Below are positions 40,814 to 51,127 of a DNA stretch of 64,000 bases, piece by piece (position 1 is the first letter of the stretch; the number at the start of each line of letters is the position of its first letter). The position numbers and the translations under genes were made by a program. Origin of the DNA: Pseudoxanthomonas sp. NC8 (lineage in GTDB: Bacteria; Pseudomonadota; Gammaproteobacteria; Xanthomonadales; Xanthomonadaceae); the NCBI GenBank assembly GCA_025232375.1, contig CP060419.1, positions 2,789,001 to 2,853,000 on the forward strand, given 5' to 3'. Below the pieces are notes generated by a model that worked only from the letters and a program-made list of their open reading frames with translations, had not been told where the DNA came from and did no database searches.

Positions 40814-43282
40814 GCATCGCCCTGCCCATCCCTGGCCTTCCTGCTGATCGGCGGGTTCGCCGCCTACCACCGGCTGCGGCTGGCCAGCTGGGCCGCGCTG
40901 CTGGCCGCCGCGCTGGTCGCCTGCTGGCTGCTCGGCGCACACCGCCCGACCGTGGCGGTGATCGGCATCCTCTCGGCGCTGGTGGCCGTGCCGCTGCTGA
41001 TCCCGGCGATCCGCAAGCCGCTGATCGTGGCCCCGCTGCTCGATGTGTTCCGCCGGATCCTGCCGCCGCTGTCGCAGACCGAACGCATCGCGCTGGAGAC
41101 CGGCTCGGTCGGCTTCGAAGGCGAGCTGTTCACCGGCGACCCGGACTGGAACACGCTGCTGAACTACCCCAAGCCGCAGCTCACCGCCGAGGAGCAGGCC
41201 TTCCTTGATGGCCCGGTCGAAGAGCTGTGCCGGATGGTCAACGACTGGGAAATCACCCACGTCCACGCCGACCTGCCGCCGGAGCTGTGGGACTTCATCA
41301 AGAAGAACAGGTTCTTCGGCATGATCATTCCCAAGCAGTACGGCGGTCTGGGATTCTCGGCGCTGGCGCACCACAAGGTGATCCAGAAGATCGCCTCGAT
41401 CTCCAGCGTGGTCAGCTCCACCGTCGGCGTGCCCAACTCGCTGGGCCCGGGTGAGCTGCTCAACCACTACGGCACCTAGGAACAGAAGGACTACTACCTG
41501 CCGCGCCTTGGCGCTGGGTAGGAAGTGCCGTGCTTCGGCCTGACCGGGCCGTTCGCCGGCTCCGACGCCACCTCGATCCCCGACTTCGGCATCGTCTGCA
41601 AGGGCGAGTGGAACGGCGCCAACGTGCTGGGCGTCAAGCTGACCTTCGACAAGCGCTACATCACCCTGGCGCCGGTGGCCACGCTCGTCGGCCTGGCCTT
41701 CCGCATGTACGACCCGGACGGACTGCTCGGCGACACCCGGGACATCGGCATCACCTTGGCGCTGCTGCCGCGCGACACCGCCGGCGTGGAGATCGGCCGC
41801 CGCCACTTCCCGCTGAATTCGCCGTTCCAGAACGGCCCGATCCGCGGCCGCGAGGTGTTCATCCCGCTCAGCCAGCTGATCGGCGGCGCCGACCTTGGCC
41901 GGCAAGGGCTGGAACATGCTCAACGAGTGCCTTGGCCGTGGGCCGCTCGATCACCCTGCCCTCCACCGCTTCGGGCGGCGCCAAGTTCGGCGCGCGGGTG
42001 ACCGGTTCCTATGCGCGCATCCGCAAGCAGTTCGGCCTGTCGGTCGGCCGCTTCGAGGGCGTGGAGGAAGCGCTGGCCCGGATCGGCGGCAAGGCCTACA
42101 CGATCAGCGCGCTGTCGCAGGCCACCGCGGCCGCGGTGGACCGCGGCGACGTGCCGTCGGTGCCGTCGGCGATTGCGAAATACCACTGCAACAACATGGG
42201 CCGCGAGGTCGTGTCCGACGTGATGGACGTGATCGGCGGCAAGGGCATCATCCTCGGGCCGCGCAACTTTGCCGGCCGCAGCTGGCAGGCCGCGCCGATC
42301 GGCATCACCGTCGAAGGCGCCAACATCATGACCCGCAGCCTGCTGATCTTCGGTAAGGGCGCGATCCTGTGCCATCCGTGGGTGATGAAGGAAATGAAGG
42401 CCGCGCAGGAGCCGGACCGCGCCGCCGCGCTGGACAGCTTCGACGAGAGCCTGTCGGGCCACGTGCGCTACGGCATCTCCAACGCGTTCCGTTCGTTCTG
42501 GTTCGCCCTGACCGGATCGAAGGTCGGCGGTGCCCCCGGCGACGACTACACCCGTCCGTTCTTCCGCAAGCTCGACCGCTATGCCGCCAACCTGGCGCTG
42601 ATGGCCGACGTGTCGATGCTGCTGCTGGGCGGCAAGCTGAAGTTCAAGGAATCGCTGTCGGGCCGCCTGGGTGATGTGCTCAGCCACCTGTACATGGCCG
42701 GCGCGGTGCTCAAGCGCCACCACGACGAGGGTGCGCCGGAAGCGGACAAGCCGCTGCTGGCGTGGAGCATGTACAACAGCTTCAACGAGATCGAAAGTGC
42801 GCTGTCCGACGCGCTGCGCAACTTCCCGATCCGTCCGGTCGGCTGGGCGCTGTGGGCGCTGGTGTTCCCGCTCGGCCGCCGCGCCGAAGCCCCGGGCGAC
42901 CGCCTCAACCACCGTGTCGCCTCGCTGCTGATGACCCCGAGCGAAGCGCGCGACCGCCTGGGCGCGGGCGTGTTCCTGACTCCTTGCGCGAACAACCCCG
43001 GCGGCCGCATCGACAGCTACCTGGCCCGGGCCGTGCAGGCCGAGCCGGTGGAACGCAAGTTCCTCAAGGCGCTCAAGACCAAGGGCATCGAGGCGCTGGA
43101 GTTCCCGGCGCAGCTGGACGAGGCCGTGGCCGAGGGCGTGATCACCGCCGAGGAGCGCAAGCTGCTGGAGGAGCTGCGCGAGATCACCTGGAAACGATCA
43201 CCGTCGACGACTTCGACGTGCACGAGCTCCGCGCGGCCAGCTACTACGACCAGCCGCGCCCGGGGCGCGCGAAGCGGCGTGA
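40810..43282 (+). CDS. fadE: Acyl-CoA dehydrogenase, FadE type
   Basis: First step of beta-oxidation, FAD-dependent. The long FadE architecture is present: N-terminal membrane segments ([32 protein letters not shown]), FDUF-type linker, [117 protein letters not shown] and a C-terminal DUF1974 part. About 824 residues. Breaks: 40825, an in-frame TAG at 41477-41479, 41506, 41518, 41893, 41930, 43190, 43262. Stop placed at TGA 43280-43282 after correction. Probably controlled by the divergent TetR gene. Confidence 0.93.
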
Positions 43283-43310
43283 CGTCCGCGACTGTCGGGT
43301 AGTGCCACCT

Positions 43311-43334
43311 GACGGCGGGCTCCGGCCCGCCGTC
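43311..43334 (+). terminator. Terminator-like hairpin after fadE
   Basis: GACGGCGGG (43311-43319), loop CTCCGG, CCCGCCGTC (43326-43334): a perfect 9-bp stem followed by TTGCAT. It lies 28 bases after the inferred fadE stop, separating it from the hotdog-fold gene. Confidence 0.6.
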
Positions 43335-43430
43335 TTGCATCCGCAGCGGCACGGGGCCCGGGCTGCGCGGTACGCGGTCCGGCTCACGCCGGTCCACGCA
43401 TCACCCGCCGGTTCCACGACAGGAATACCC

Positions 43431-43909
43431 ATGGCCAACCGCCTGCTCGATACCTGGCACCGACTGCAGCGCTGGCCCGCCGGCGACTGGCTGTTCTCGC
43501 GGGCGATCTGCTTCAAGGCGCCCTACTTCGCCACCATCAGGCCACGCATCACCCGGCTGGAGCCGGGCCGCTGCGAAGCCACCATCCGCCATCGGCGCAA
43601 GGTCACCAACCACCTCGGCACGGTGCATGCGATCGCCCTGTGCAACCTCGCCGAGCTGGTCGCCGGGGTGATGACCGACGCCAGCCTGCCGACGTCGATG
43701 CGCTGGATCCCGCGCGGCATGACCGTGGAATACCTGCGCAAGGCCAACGGGCCGATGCATGCGGTGGCCACGCCCGACGTGCCGCTGGTGGAGGCGACCG
43801 GGGCTATGACCTCCCGGTCGGGGTGGTGGTCCGCGACCGCGACGGCGACGCCGTATTCCGCGCGCGCATCGCGATGTGGGTGTCGCCCAAGCCGACGCAC
43901 AGGGGCTGA
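43431..43909 (+). CDS. Hotdog-fold DUF4442 / thioesterase-like protein
   Basis: About 159 residues. Blocks FKAPYFATIRPRITRLEPGRCEATI in part, RKVTNHLGTVHAIALCNLAELVAGVMTD in part, RWIPRGMTVEYLRKANG and DLPVGVVVRDRDGDAVFRARIAMWVSPK in part match the DUF4442 branch of the hotdog superfamily (PaaI-like). The NHLGTVHA stretch occupies the usual substrate helix. Likely a CoA or ACP thioesterase, in keeping with the adjacent fadE, but no activity is shown for the family. ATG at 43431. One shift near 43803. Confidence 0.8.
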
Positions 43910-43933
43910 GGTCGCCACTTCGAGGAGAACGAC

Positions 43934-44314
43934 ATGCATGCCGACGTTCCCCTGCTGCTCTGCGCCCTGCACAGTTTCGTCCATGGCGGCCTTCCATCTC
44001 GGCTTCTGGACGCTGTTCGACTGGAAGCACGAGCTGGCCAAGGCCGGCCTGCCCACCCGCGCGATCATCCAGATCCTCAACCTGCGCCTGGTCTATTTCT
44101 TATGGGCGTGGGCGTGCTGTGCCTGCTGTTCCCGGTGGAGCTGCGCGGCACACCACTGGGCCGGGGGCTGCTGTGGTTCATGGTCCTGTTCTGGGTCGGC
44201 CGCACGGTCGAGCAGTTCGTGTTCCTGCGCGTGAACCACCGGCTGGTCCATGCGCTCACCGCGCTGTTCGTGCTCGGGGCGGTGCTGTTCTCGCTGCCGC
44301 TGCTGCCGGCGTGA
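43934..44314 (+). CDS. Small four-helix membrane protein
   Basis: 126 codons starting at ATG 43934 behind a good ribosome site (GAGGAGAAC). The N-terminal half is out of frame in the sequence; corrected near 43980 and 44100 it reads FVMAAFHLGFWTLFDWKHELAK in part, then ILNLRLVYFLMGVGVLCLLFP. The remainder is LLWFMVLFWVGRTVEQFVF and RLVHALTALFVLGAVLFSLPLL in part. Four hydrophobic helices. I do not recognise a family with known role. Follows the hotdog gene by 24 bases, probably the same transcript. Confidence 0.72.
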   Translation: MHADVPLLLCALHSFVHGGLPSRLLDAVRLEARAGQGRPAHPRDHPDPQPAPGLFLMGVGVLCLLFPVELRGTPLGRGLLWFMVLFWVGRTVEQFVFLRVNHRLVHALTALFVLGAVLFSLPLLPA

Positions 44315-44320
44315 AGCGCT

Positions 44321-45685
44321 TCACGCCGGGTCGCCGGCGACCACGGCGTCCGCCTCGCGTTCGCCCGGCAGCTGCTTCTCGCGGCGCAGCAGCTGCAAGG
44401 CCGAAAACGTCATCAGGCTGGCGACCAGCACGCCGGCGCCGAACACTGCGCTGGAACCGAACGCGGACAGCAGCTTGTGCAGCCAGACGAAGGTCAGGTC
44501 CGCGCCACGGTAGATCACCGTGTCGATCGCCGCGCCGGCCTTGTAGCGCCACTCGCGCCCGACCCGGGTGTAGATGGTCTCGCGCGCCGGCTTGGCCAGC
44601 GAGAACTCGCTGGCGCGGGTGAACACCTGCACGACCGCGACCAGCATCGGCAGTGGCGAAGCGGTAAGGATCGAGAAGCCTGGGATGACCGCGCAACCGG
44701 GGATCAGCAGCGCCGGGGCGATGCCGAAGCGCGACATCAGCGCGCGGGTGATGAACAGCTGCACCACCAGGGTATGGGTTCACCGCCCGGTATCTCAGGG
44801 TCGAGAAGAACGCGGCGCGCTCCTCGGCGGTGGCGAACGCGGTGCGCGCGATCCGGTTCTGCTCGTTGTACAGCAGGGTGCCCACGCCCACGCCCAGCAC
44901 CACCAGCAGCGCCAGCCAGCGCAGCAGCGGCTCCTTCGCCACCAGCTTCAGGCCAGCCAGCACCTCGCCGCCCATCGGCTTTTCGCCGCTGGTAAGGCCG
45001 CGCTCCGCTTCGCGCGCCACCGCGTAGCGGCGCAGGCGCAGGATGCAGGCCACGCAGATCGCCAGCAGCACCGCCGACACCAGCATCATGTTGGCGATGC
45101 CTACCCGTTCGACCAGGGTGCGGGTCAGCACCGGCCCGAGGAACGCGCCAAGCGTGCCGGCCGCGCCGATATAGCCGTAGTACCGCCTCGCCTCGGCGTT
45201 GTTGTAGAGGTCGGCCATGAAGCTCCAGAACACCGCCACCGCGAACAGGTTGAACACGGTGATCCAGAGGATGAAGGCCAGTCCGCGGCCGGCCACGCCG
45301 CTGTCGAACATCGCGTAGAACAGCAGCAGCGTGGCGATGAAGAACCCGTAGATCACCGGCAGGAACAGTCGCCGCGGAAAGCGGCTGACCAGCCAGCCGT
45401 ACACCGGCTGCAGCAGCAGCATGATCAGGAACACCGCGGTGAAGATGAACTGCAGGGTGAATTCGCCGGGGCCACGCCGCGGTCGGCGAAGAACCCGATC
45501 AGCGCCGCCGGGAACACCGCCTCGATGTCGCTGGACGCGGCCATGGCCTCGCGCACGGGTCGCAGCACGTAGTAGCCGCTGAGCAGGCAGAAGAAGTACA
45601 CGAACGACCACAGCAGCGGTGGCGATTCGGCCAGCGCCGCGCGGAGCCGGCCAAGCCGGGAGTCGGCCGTGTCTGCAGCGATCAT
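44321..45685 (-). CDS. MFS-type transporter (ATP/ADP translocase-like branch)
   Basis: About 454 residues with roughly 12 membrane segments: LLWSFVYFFCLLSGYYVLRPVREAM in part at the start, GWLVSRFPRRLFLPVIYGFFIATLLLFYAMF in part, LWITVFNLFAVAVFWSFMADLY, YGYIGAAGTLGAFLGPVLTRTLV in part, and RALMSRFGIAPALLIPGCAVIPG in part. The YYVLRPVRE and FWSFMADLYN motifs are those of the MFS/NTP-antiporter-like family common in Xanthomonadaceae; the substrate is not established. ATG at 45683-45685 with a CATAAT box nine bases upstream. Shifts near 45475 and 44778 compensate. Ends seven bases from the convergent membrane-protein gene. Confidence 0.82.
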
Positions 45686-45842
45686 GGGCAAGGCATTATG
45701 GGCTCGTACCGGCCGCCGCGCCGGCCCGTCCTTGGCGCGAACGGTATCCGATGCACTGCGACACCGCCAGCGCCGCGCGCGGCCGGCGCGTCGTGCGGAG
45801 CAGGCGATGGCCGGTCGCCATCGCCAGGCGGCGCGTGCGCGG

Positions 45843-46898
45843 CTAAGGCGTGGCGCGTGCCATGCGCCGGTCCGCCGATGGCGGGCGGTGGTCGGCAGCG
45901 ATCTCCGCCTCGTTCAGCCGCAGGAAGCGCGCGGCGTTGTGGTAGAGGATGTCGCGCTTCTGCGCCTCGTCCAGGAACGGCGCCTCCTCGATCGCCCGGA
46001 TCGCCTCGCCGATCGCCCCGGGCCAGTACATGCCGTCGGAGCCGAACAGGATCCGCTTGCCGAACCCGGCGTCGATCATGCGCCGGAGCGCGTCGTGGAA
46101 CTGCGCGCGCGGGAACGCCCAGTCGTTGTTGGCCACATCCACGTACAGGCCCGGGTGGGTGAACATCATCGCGATCATTTCATCGACCAGCGGCGAGCCG
46201 TAGTGCATGACATACAGGCGCAGCCCGGGGTGGCGCCGCAACACCTCCTCGAGCTGGAAAGGCGAGGTCAGGCTTGCCCGGTAGTCTTCGTAGCCCGGGA
46301 AACGCGCCGCGCCCGGCGGCCCCTCGCCCAGGTGGATGCCGACCGGCACATCCAGTTCCTCGGCAAGTGCGAAATAGGGCTCATAGCGCGGATCGTCGGC
46401 ACGCAGCCCGCGGTACTGCATGGCGACCTCCGCGAACGCTTCCAGGCGGCCGTCGCGATGCAACCGGCGCAACTCCTCCGTCGACCGCTCCGTTGCCTTG
46501 CCGAACGCCACCGCCGGGAGGAACAGGCCCGGCGCGGCCCGCCGCCACTGCGCCACCCGCTCGGGCGTTCCGTCCAGCACCGCGCGGCGGACGTTGTGGC
46601 GGCGGAGTTCGGCGATGCTCTCCGCCTGCAGCGCCTGGTCGCTGGACGACGCGAGCAGCGGCTTCTCGCAGGCGGGGAAAGCGGAACCGTCGAAGGGATC
46701 GCGCGGATCGAGCACGGGCATCGATACCCCCTGCGATCCCGGACATGCCGGCGTGCCGGGCGGCGCTTCCAGCGTAAGGCATGCACGTGCATGTCGATGA
46801 CCGGCCGCGGGACGCGGTCACCGGGGCGACTTCGGCGTGCACCCGCAGGCCCGCCATGGGAGCACGGGAACGGCACACACCAGGGCGAAGCCTTTCAT
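45843..46898 (-). CDS. Secreted amidohydrolase-2 family metal-dependent hydrolase
   Basis: TIM-barrel amidohydrolase. The HxH metal motif is in PVIDMHVHAL; later ligands are His in VPVGIHLGEGPPG, His in YVMHYGSPLVDE and Asp in RILFGSDGMYWPG. A family tail follows (AIEEAPFLDEAQKRDILYHNAARFLRL in part). The start is placed at ATG 46896-46898, which has AGAGGAG ten bases upstream and a hydrophobic signal-like beginning (MKGFALVCAVPVLP). Three frame changes (near 46860, 46820, 46780) lie between it and the main frame. The apparent stop falls in CTAAGG (45843-45848), a corrupted-site signature, so the true end may be further down. Confidence 0.8.
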
Positions 46899-46944
46899 GC
46901 CGCACACTCCTCTGGCAGGGGTTCATGTCGCGCCGGAAAAATCC

Positions 46945-48840
46945 TCAGCTTCGCTCCAGCAACGCCGGCAGCGGGCAATGCAGGACGGCGCATACCGTGC
47001 GCAGCAGCTCGGCCTCGGCCACGCTGACCCGCTGGTCGCTGGACACCGCATCGACCAGCGCCTCGACCAGCATCTCCTTGGCGGCCGGCACCAGCGCATC
47101 CAGCGGACCCCAGACCGCGTCCAGCGCCTGTACGCCATCGACCGGCGGCGCGTATGCCAGGTGGTCGCGCGGCAGGACCCGCTGCAGTCCGGTAAGGTAG
47201 GCGCGCTGCGCCCGCGCCGGCGCATCCGGATGCCCGGCTGGGCCATCACCGCCAGCAGGGTGGCGAACTCCTGGCGCACGCCGGTGGCCTTGGTCCGGCC
47301 GAAGCGCGCGTGACGCGACGGGTCCAGTGCCTCGCGCACCTGCACCTGCAGCAGCTTCGACAGGCAGTACTCGAATACCGACACGCGCGCATCGGTCAGG
47401 ACCATGGCCTCGATCGTGTCGAGGAAGGCATCGAGCTGCGGCCGCGGCCGTTGTCGCAGCGCAGGGAATGCCAGCGACGCCAGCGGCAGCCGCAATGCCG
47501 GGTGCAACGCGTCCAGGTGCTGGCGGCGAAGCTCGAACACCTGCTGGGCCATCGCTTCGCCACAGCGGGCCACGACCTCGCTGCGCTGGCGCGCGGCGAC
47601 CGCCACGTCGCCATCCAGCAGAAGGCCGAGCATCAAGGGCATGACCGTATCGCGCTGGCCTGCCAGCCTGCGCAGGTCGTCATCCATGCTGGCGACCAGA
47701 TCGTGCGCGCGCCGGTAGTCGTCGGCCGCGGGCGCGGCCACCTGGCTGGCGACCATCGGCGGGGTCAGCAGGACCTGCGCGTCGGCGGACGGCAACGGCG
47801 GCGGACCGCCCGCGTCGCGCGCCGCCAGCCCCAGCGCGGCATCCTCGGCCAGTCCATCGGGCGGCGTGGCGCGCCAGCGGGCTTCCAGCGCTTCCAGCTG
47901 GCGGCCGTCGAAGCCCGGCTCCAGCCGGCGGATGCGCTCGACCAGCGGCGGGTGGGTGGCGAACAGCCCGGACAGCGAGGCGCCCTGGCCGAACAGCATG
48001 TGGCTCACTTCCTCGGCGTCGGCGCGATCCTGCAGCTGCGAACCGGCCTGCAGCCCGCCGATCTTCTTCAGCGCACCGGCCAGCCCGCGTGCCTGCCGGG
48101 TGAACTGCACCGCCGAAGCGTCGGCCAGCAATTCGCGCTGGCGACTCACCCCGGCCTTGATCATCCGCCCGAAGAACACGCCGATGGCGCCGACGGCCAT
48201 CGCCACCAGCGCCGCGACCAGGATCGGCGCGCCGTCCTTGCCCCGGCCAAGGCGGCCATAGACGAGCACGCGCTGGCCGATCAGGCTCAGCATCAGGATG
48301 CCGAACAGCACGCCCATCAGGCGGATGTTCAGGCGCATGTCGCCGTTGAGCACGTGGCTGAACTCGTGCGCGATCACACCCTGCAGTTCGTCGCGGTTGA
48401 GCCTGTCCAGGGTGCCGCGGGTTACCGCGATCGCCGCATCGGAGGGGCTGTAGCCGGCGGCGAACGCGTTGATGCCCGCCTCGTTCTCCATCACGAACAG
48501 CTTGGGCACCGGCACGCCCGCGGCAATGGCCACTTCCTCGACCACGTTGCGCAGCCGCCGCAACGAGGGATCGGTGGTGTCCTCCGGCACCGCGGTGCCG
48601 CCCATCTGCGCGGCCACCACCGCACCACCGCCACGCAGCGAAGCGACCCGGTACAGCGAACTGGGCCGATCACCGCCAGGGGGTCGCGAGGGTCGCGGCC
48701 ACGGTCGCGCCGACACTGCCGGTCATCACCAGCACGACCAGGTCCACAACCACGACAATGCCAGCCACGGCCAGTGCGAACAGCAGCACCAGCCGCCCCG
48801 AGCCGCGGCGTGCCGCAGCCTGATGCTCGAAGAAATTCAT
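46945..48840 (-). CDS. M48-family membrane metallopeptidase (HtpX-like)
   Basis: About 631 residues. Starts MNFFEHQAAARRGSGRLVLL at 48838-48840 with two membrane helices (LFALAVAGIVVVVDLVVLV, VGATVAATLATP). The peptidase domain follows: LRNVVEEVAIAAGVPVPKLFVME in part, NAFAAGYSP, the zinc site GVIAHEFSHVLNGDMRLN with HExxH, and the third ligand in SRQRELLADASAVQFTR. The C-terminal 300 residues form a helical TerB-like region (FLDTIEAMVLTDARVSVFEYCLSKLLQ in part, VEALVDAVSSDQRVSVAEAELLR in part). Shifts near 48660 and 47225. Runs with the upstream lemA gene, the familiar LemA-M48 pair. Confidence 0.88.
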
Positions 48841-48889
48841 CGACGCCCGCTCCCGATCGACCGCGCCGCCGCCACCGGACCTGCGGGAC

Positions 48890-49494
48890 TCAGAACTGGA
48901 CCTTCGGCGCCTCGCGCACCTGCGCCGCCTTCTCGGCCGGAATCTCCAGCAGCGCGGCGGGGGCGAAGTTGAACATGCCGGCAACCACGCTGGACGGGAA
49001 CATCTCGCGCCGGTTGTTGTAGCCCATCACCGCGTCGTTGTAGGCCTGCCGCGCGAACGCCACCCGATTCTCGGTGGAAGACAGCTCTTCCGACAGCTGC
49101 ATCATGTTCTGGTTGGCCTTCAGGTCCGGATAGGACTCGGCCACCGCCAGCAGCCGGCCGAGCACGCCGTCGAGCTGGCCCTGCGTCGCACCCAGTTGCG
49201 CCATCGCCGCCGGATCGCCGGGATGGGCCTTGGCAGCGGCCAGCCCTGCCTGCGCGGCCGAGCGCGCGGCGACCACCGCTTCCAGCGTCTCGCGCTCGTG
49301 GCCCATGTAGGCCTTGGCGGTCTCCACCAGGTTGGGGATCAGGTCGAAGCGGCGCTGCAGCTGCACGTCGATCTGGGCGAAGGCGTTCTTAAGGCATTGC
49401 GGCCGGTCACCAGGCCGTTGTAGATGCCCACGGCCCACAGCGCGATGCCCACGATGAGGCCAAAAAACAACAACAGGATCAACAAACTGCCCAT
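48890..49494 (-). CDS. lemA: LemA-family membrane protein, second copy
   Basis: Starts MGSLLILLLFFGLIVGIALWAV at 49492-49494 in part: one uncleaved N-terminal membrane helix, unlike the lipoprotein version at 18181-18842. The LemA domain reads IYNGLVTGRN, KNAFAQIDVQLQRRFDLIPNLVE in part, TAKAYMGHERETLEAVV, AESYPDLKANQNMMQLSEEL, STENRVAFARQAYND and MFNFAP near the end. A lost base at 49388 (CTTAAG for CCTGAAG) breaks the frame. About 201 residues. 49 bases upstream of the M48 gene. Confidence 0.92.
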
Positions 49495-49571
49495 TCATCT
49501 TCTCCTGGTTTGTGCATAGACGAAAACCGGCGCTAGAATCGGTTTCAGCGGTAGCTTACAGGCATCAAATC

Positions 49572-50948
49572 ATGAAAGACGGGCGCGTCAGGCCGAGCAG
49601 GCCACGGGTAATCCGACCGCTTACCGGGGCTTCGCTGGCCATGCTGCTGGCGATGGCACTCCCCTCCACGGCGCAGACGCCGACGCTCCCGGCAGGGACG
49701 CTGGCACCGCCGACCCAGCCGCTGCCTTACCGCACATACGCGGGCGACAGCGCACGACCGGTCGCCACCGGCTTCGATGTCGCCCGTTTCGAGGCACTGG
49801 CCGAACAGCTGGTGCAGGGCCAGCGCGTGCCGGGCATGGCGATGGCGATCGTGCAGAACGGACGCATCCTCAGTGCGCGCGGCTATGGCGTCACCGACGT
49901 CAGCCAACCGCGGCCGATCGACGCGCACACCGTGTTCCGCTGGCCTCGATGTCCAAGGCCTTCGCCGGCACCATGACCGGCCTGCTGGTCAACGACGGCA
50001 GCCTGCGCTGGGACAGCAAGGTCGCCGACTACGTACCCGGCTTCCACCTGTCCGACCCCGGTTACACCTCGCAGGTGACCGTGGCCGACCTGCTCAGCCA
50101 CCGCGTCGGCCTGAAGGCGCACAACGCCTTCGACCGCGACATCGAGGGCAACGCCGAGTACTACCAGGTCGCCCAGAAGCTCGGCTCGGCCGCGCTGACC
50201 TGCGCCCCGGGCCAGTGCTACGCCTACCAGAACGTCGCCTTCAGCCTGGTCGGCGACGTCGTCTTCGCCGCCTCGGGCGGCTTCTACGACCAGCTGGTGC
50301 AGCGGCGGATCTTCGAGCCTCTGGGCATGAACGACGCGAGCATGGGCCTTGGCCGGGATCGAATCGAGCCCGCACTGGGCAAGGCCGCACGTGCGCAGCC
50401 GCAATGGCTGGGTCGCGATCAATCCGAAGCCGAACTACTACCGGCTGTCGCCGGCCGCAGGCGTCAACGCCAGCATCAGCGACATGGCGCAGTGGCTGCT
50501 CGCCCACACCGGCCATCGTCCGGACGTGCTGCCGGCGCCGCTGCTGGCCACGCTGCACGCGCCGGTGGTGTCCACGCCGGGCGAGATGCGCTCGGGCTGG
50601 CGCCGCGACCGGCTCAGGACCGCCAGCTACGCGCTGGGCTGGCGCGTGTTCGACTACGCGGGCGAAGAGGTCGTCTTCCACGCCGGTGCGGTGCAGGGCT
50701 ATCGCGGCATGACCGCGCTGCTGCCCGGCCGCGACCTGGGCATCACCATCATGTGGAACAGCGAGAGCTCGCTGCCCGGCGGCATGCTGCCGACCATCAT
50801 CGACCGTGCGATCGGGCTGCCGGCCGAACGCTGGCTGGACGTGGATACCGACTTCGGTTCCGACAACCTGATGGCCGACGGCACCGCTCCGTCAGCGACC
50901 CCGCCGCAGGGCGCCTCGTCGTCCAGCTCCGTCGCCGCGCCGGAATGA
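49572..50948 (+). CDS. Serine beta-lactamase-family hydrolase (class C-like)
   Basis: Periplasmic serine hydrolase of the beta-lactamase/DD-peptidase fold. Signal peptide (PLTGASLAMLLAMALPSTAQ). Catalytic motifs: SxxK in LASMSKAFAGTM (after correction at 49942), YxN in CYAYQNVAFSLVGD and HxG in VVFHAGAVQGYRGM. 458 codons; ATG at 49572. Shifts at 49942 and 50347-50352 (CCTTGG for CCTGG) compensate. The family includes esterases, peptidoglycan peptidases and ampC-type enzymes; the long C-terminal Ser/Ala tail and lack of an ampR neighbour argue against a dedicated resistance enzyme. Confidence 0.87.
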
Positions 50949-51063
50949 ACCAGGCTGGCGAGGAAGAACTCCTTCCCGCCACCTGTTCCTGATCGCACCC
51001 GGGCCGGCATCGCCGGCCCGGTCCGTTTACGGCCCCTTACCGGAGCCGCCGGGAAACGCGCAT

Positions 51064-51101
51064 AAAAAAACTCCCTCCCCGCTGGGCTTCGGGGAGGGAG
51101 T
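51064..51101 (-). terminator. Strong terminator of the histone-like gene
   Basis: Perfect 12-bp stem ACTCCCTCCCCG (51070-51081) with CGGGGAGGGAGT (51090-51101), 8-base loop, then on the minus strand seven T (A-run 51064-51070). It sits 27 bases beyond the histone-like stop and is the best terminator in the window. Confidence 0.9.
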
Positions 51102-51127
51102 CATCTGGTACGGCTATCGGGGTGGGA

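Noticed and set aside
49572..50948. Antibiotic-resistance beta-lactamase call
   Set aside because: The SxxK, YxN and HxG motifs fit the wider serine hydrolase family. No ampR-like regulator or mobile context is present and the tail is atypical, so a resistance role is not supported.
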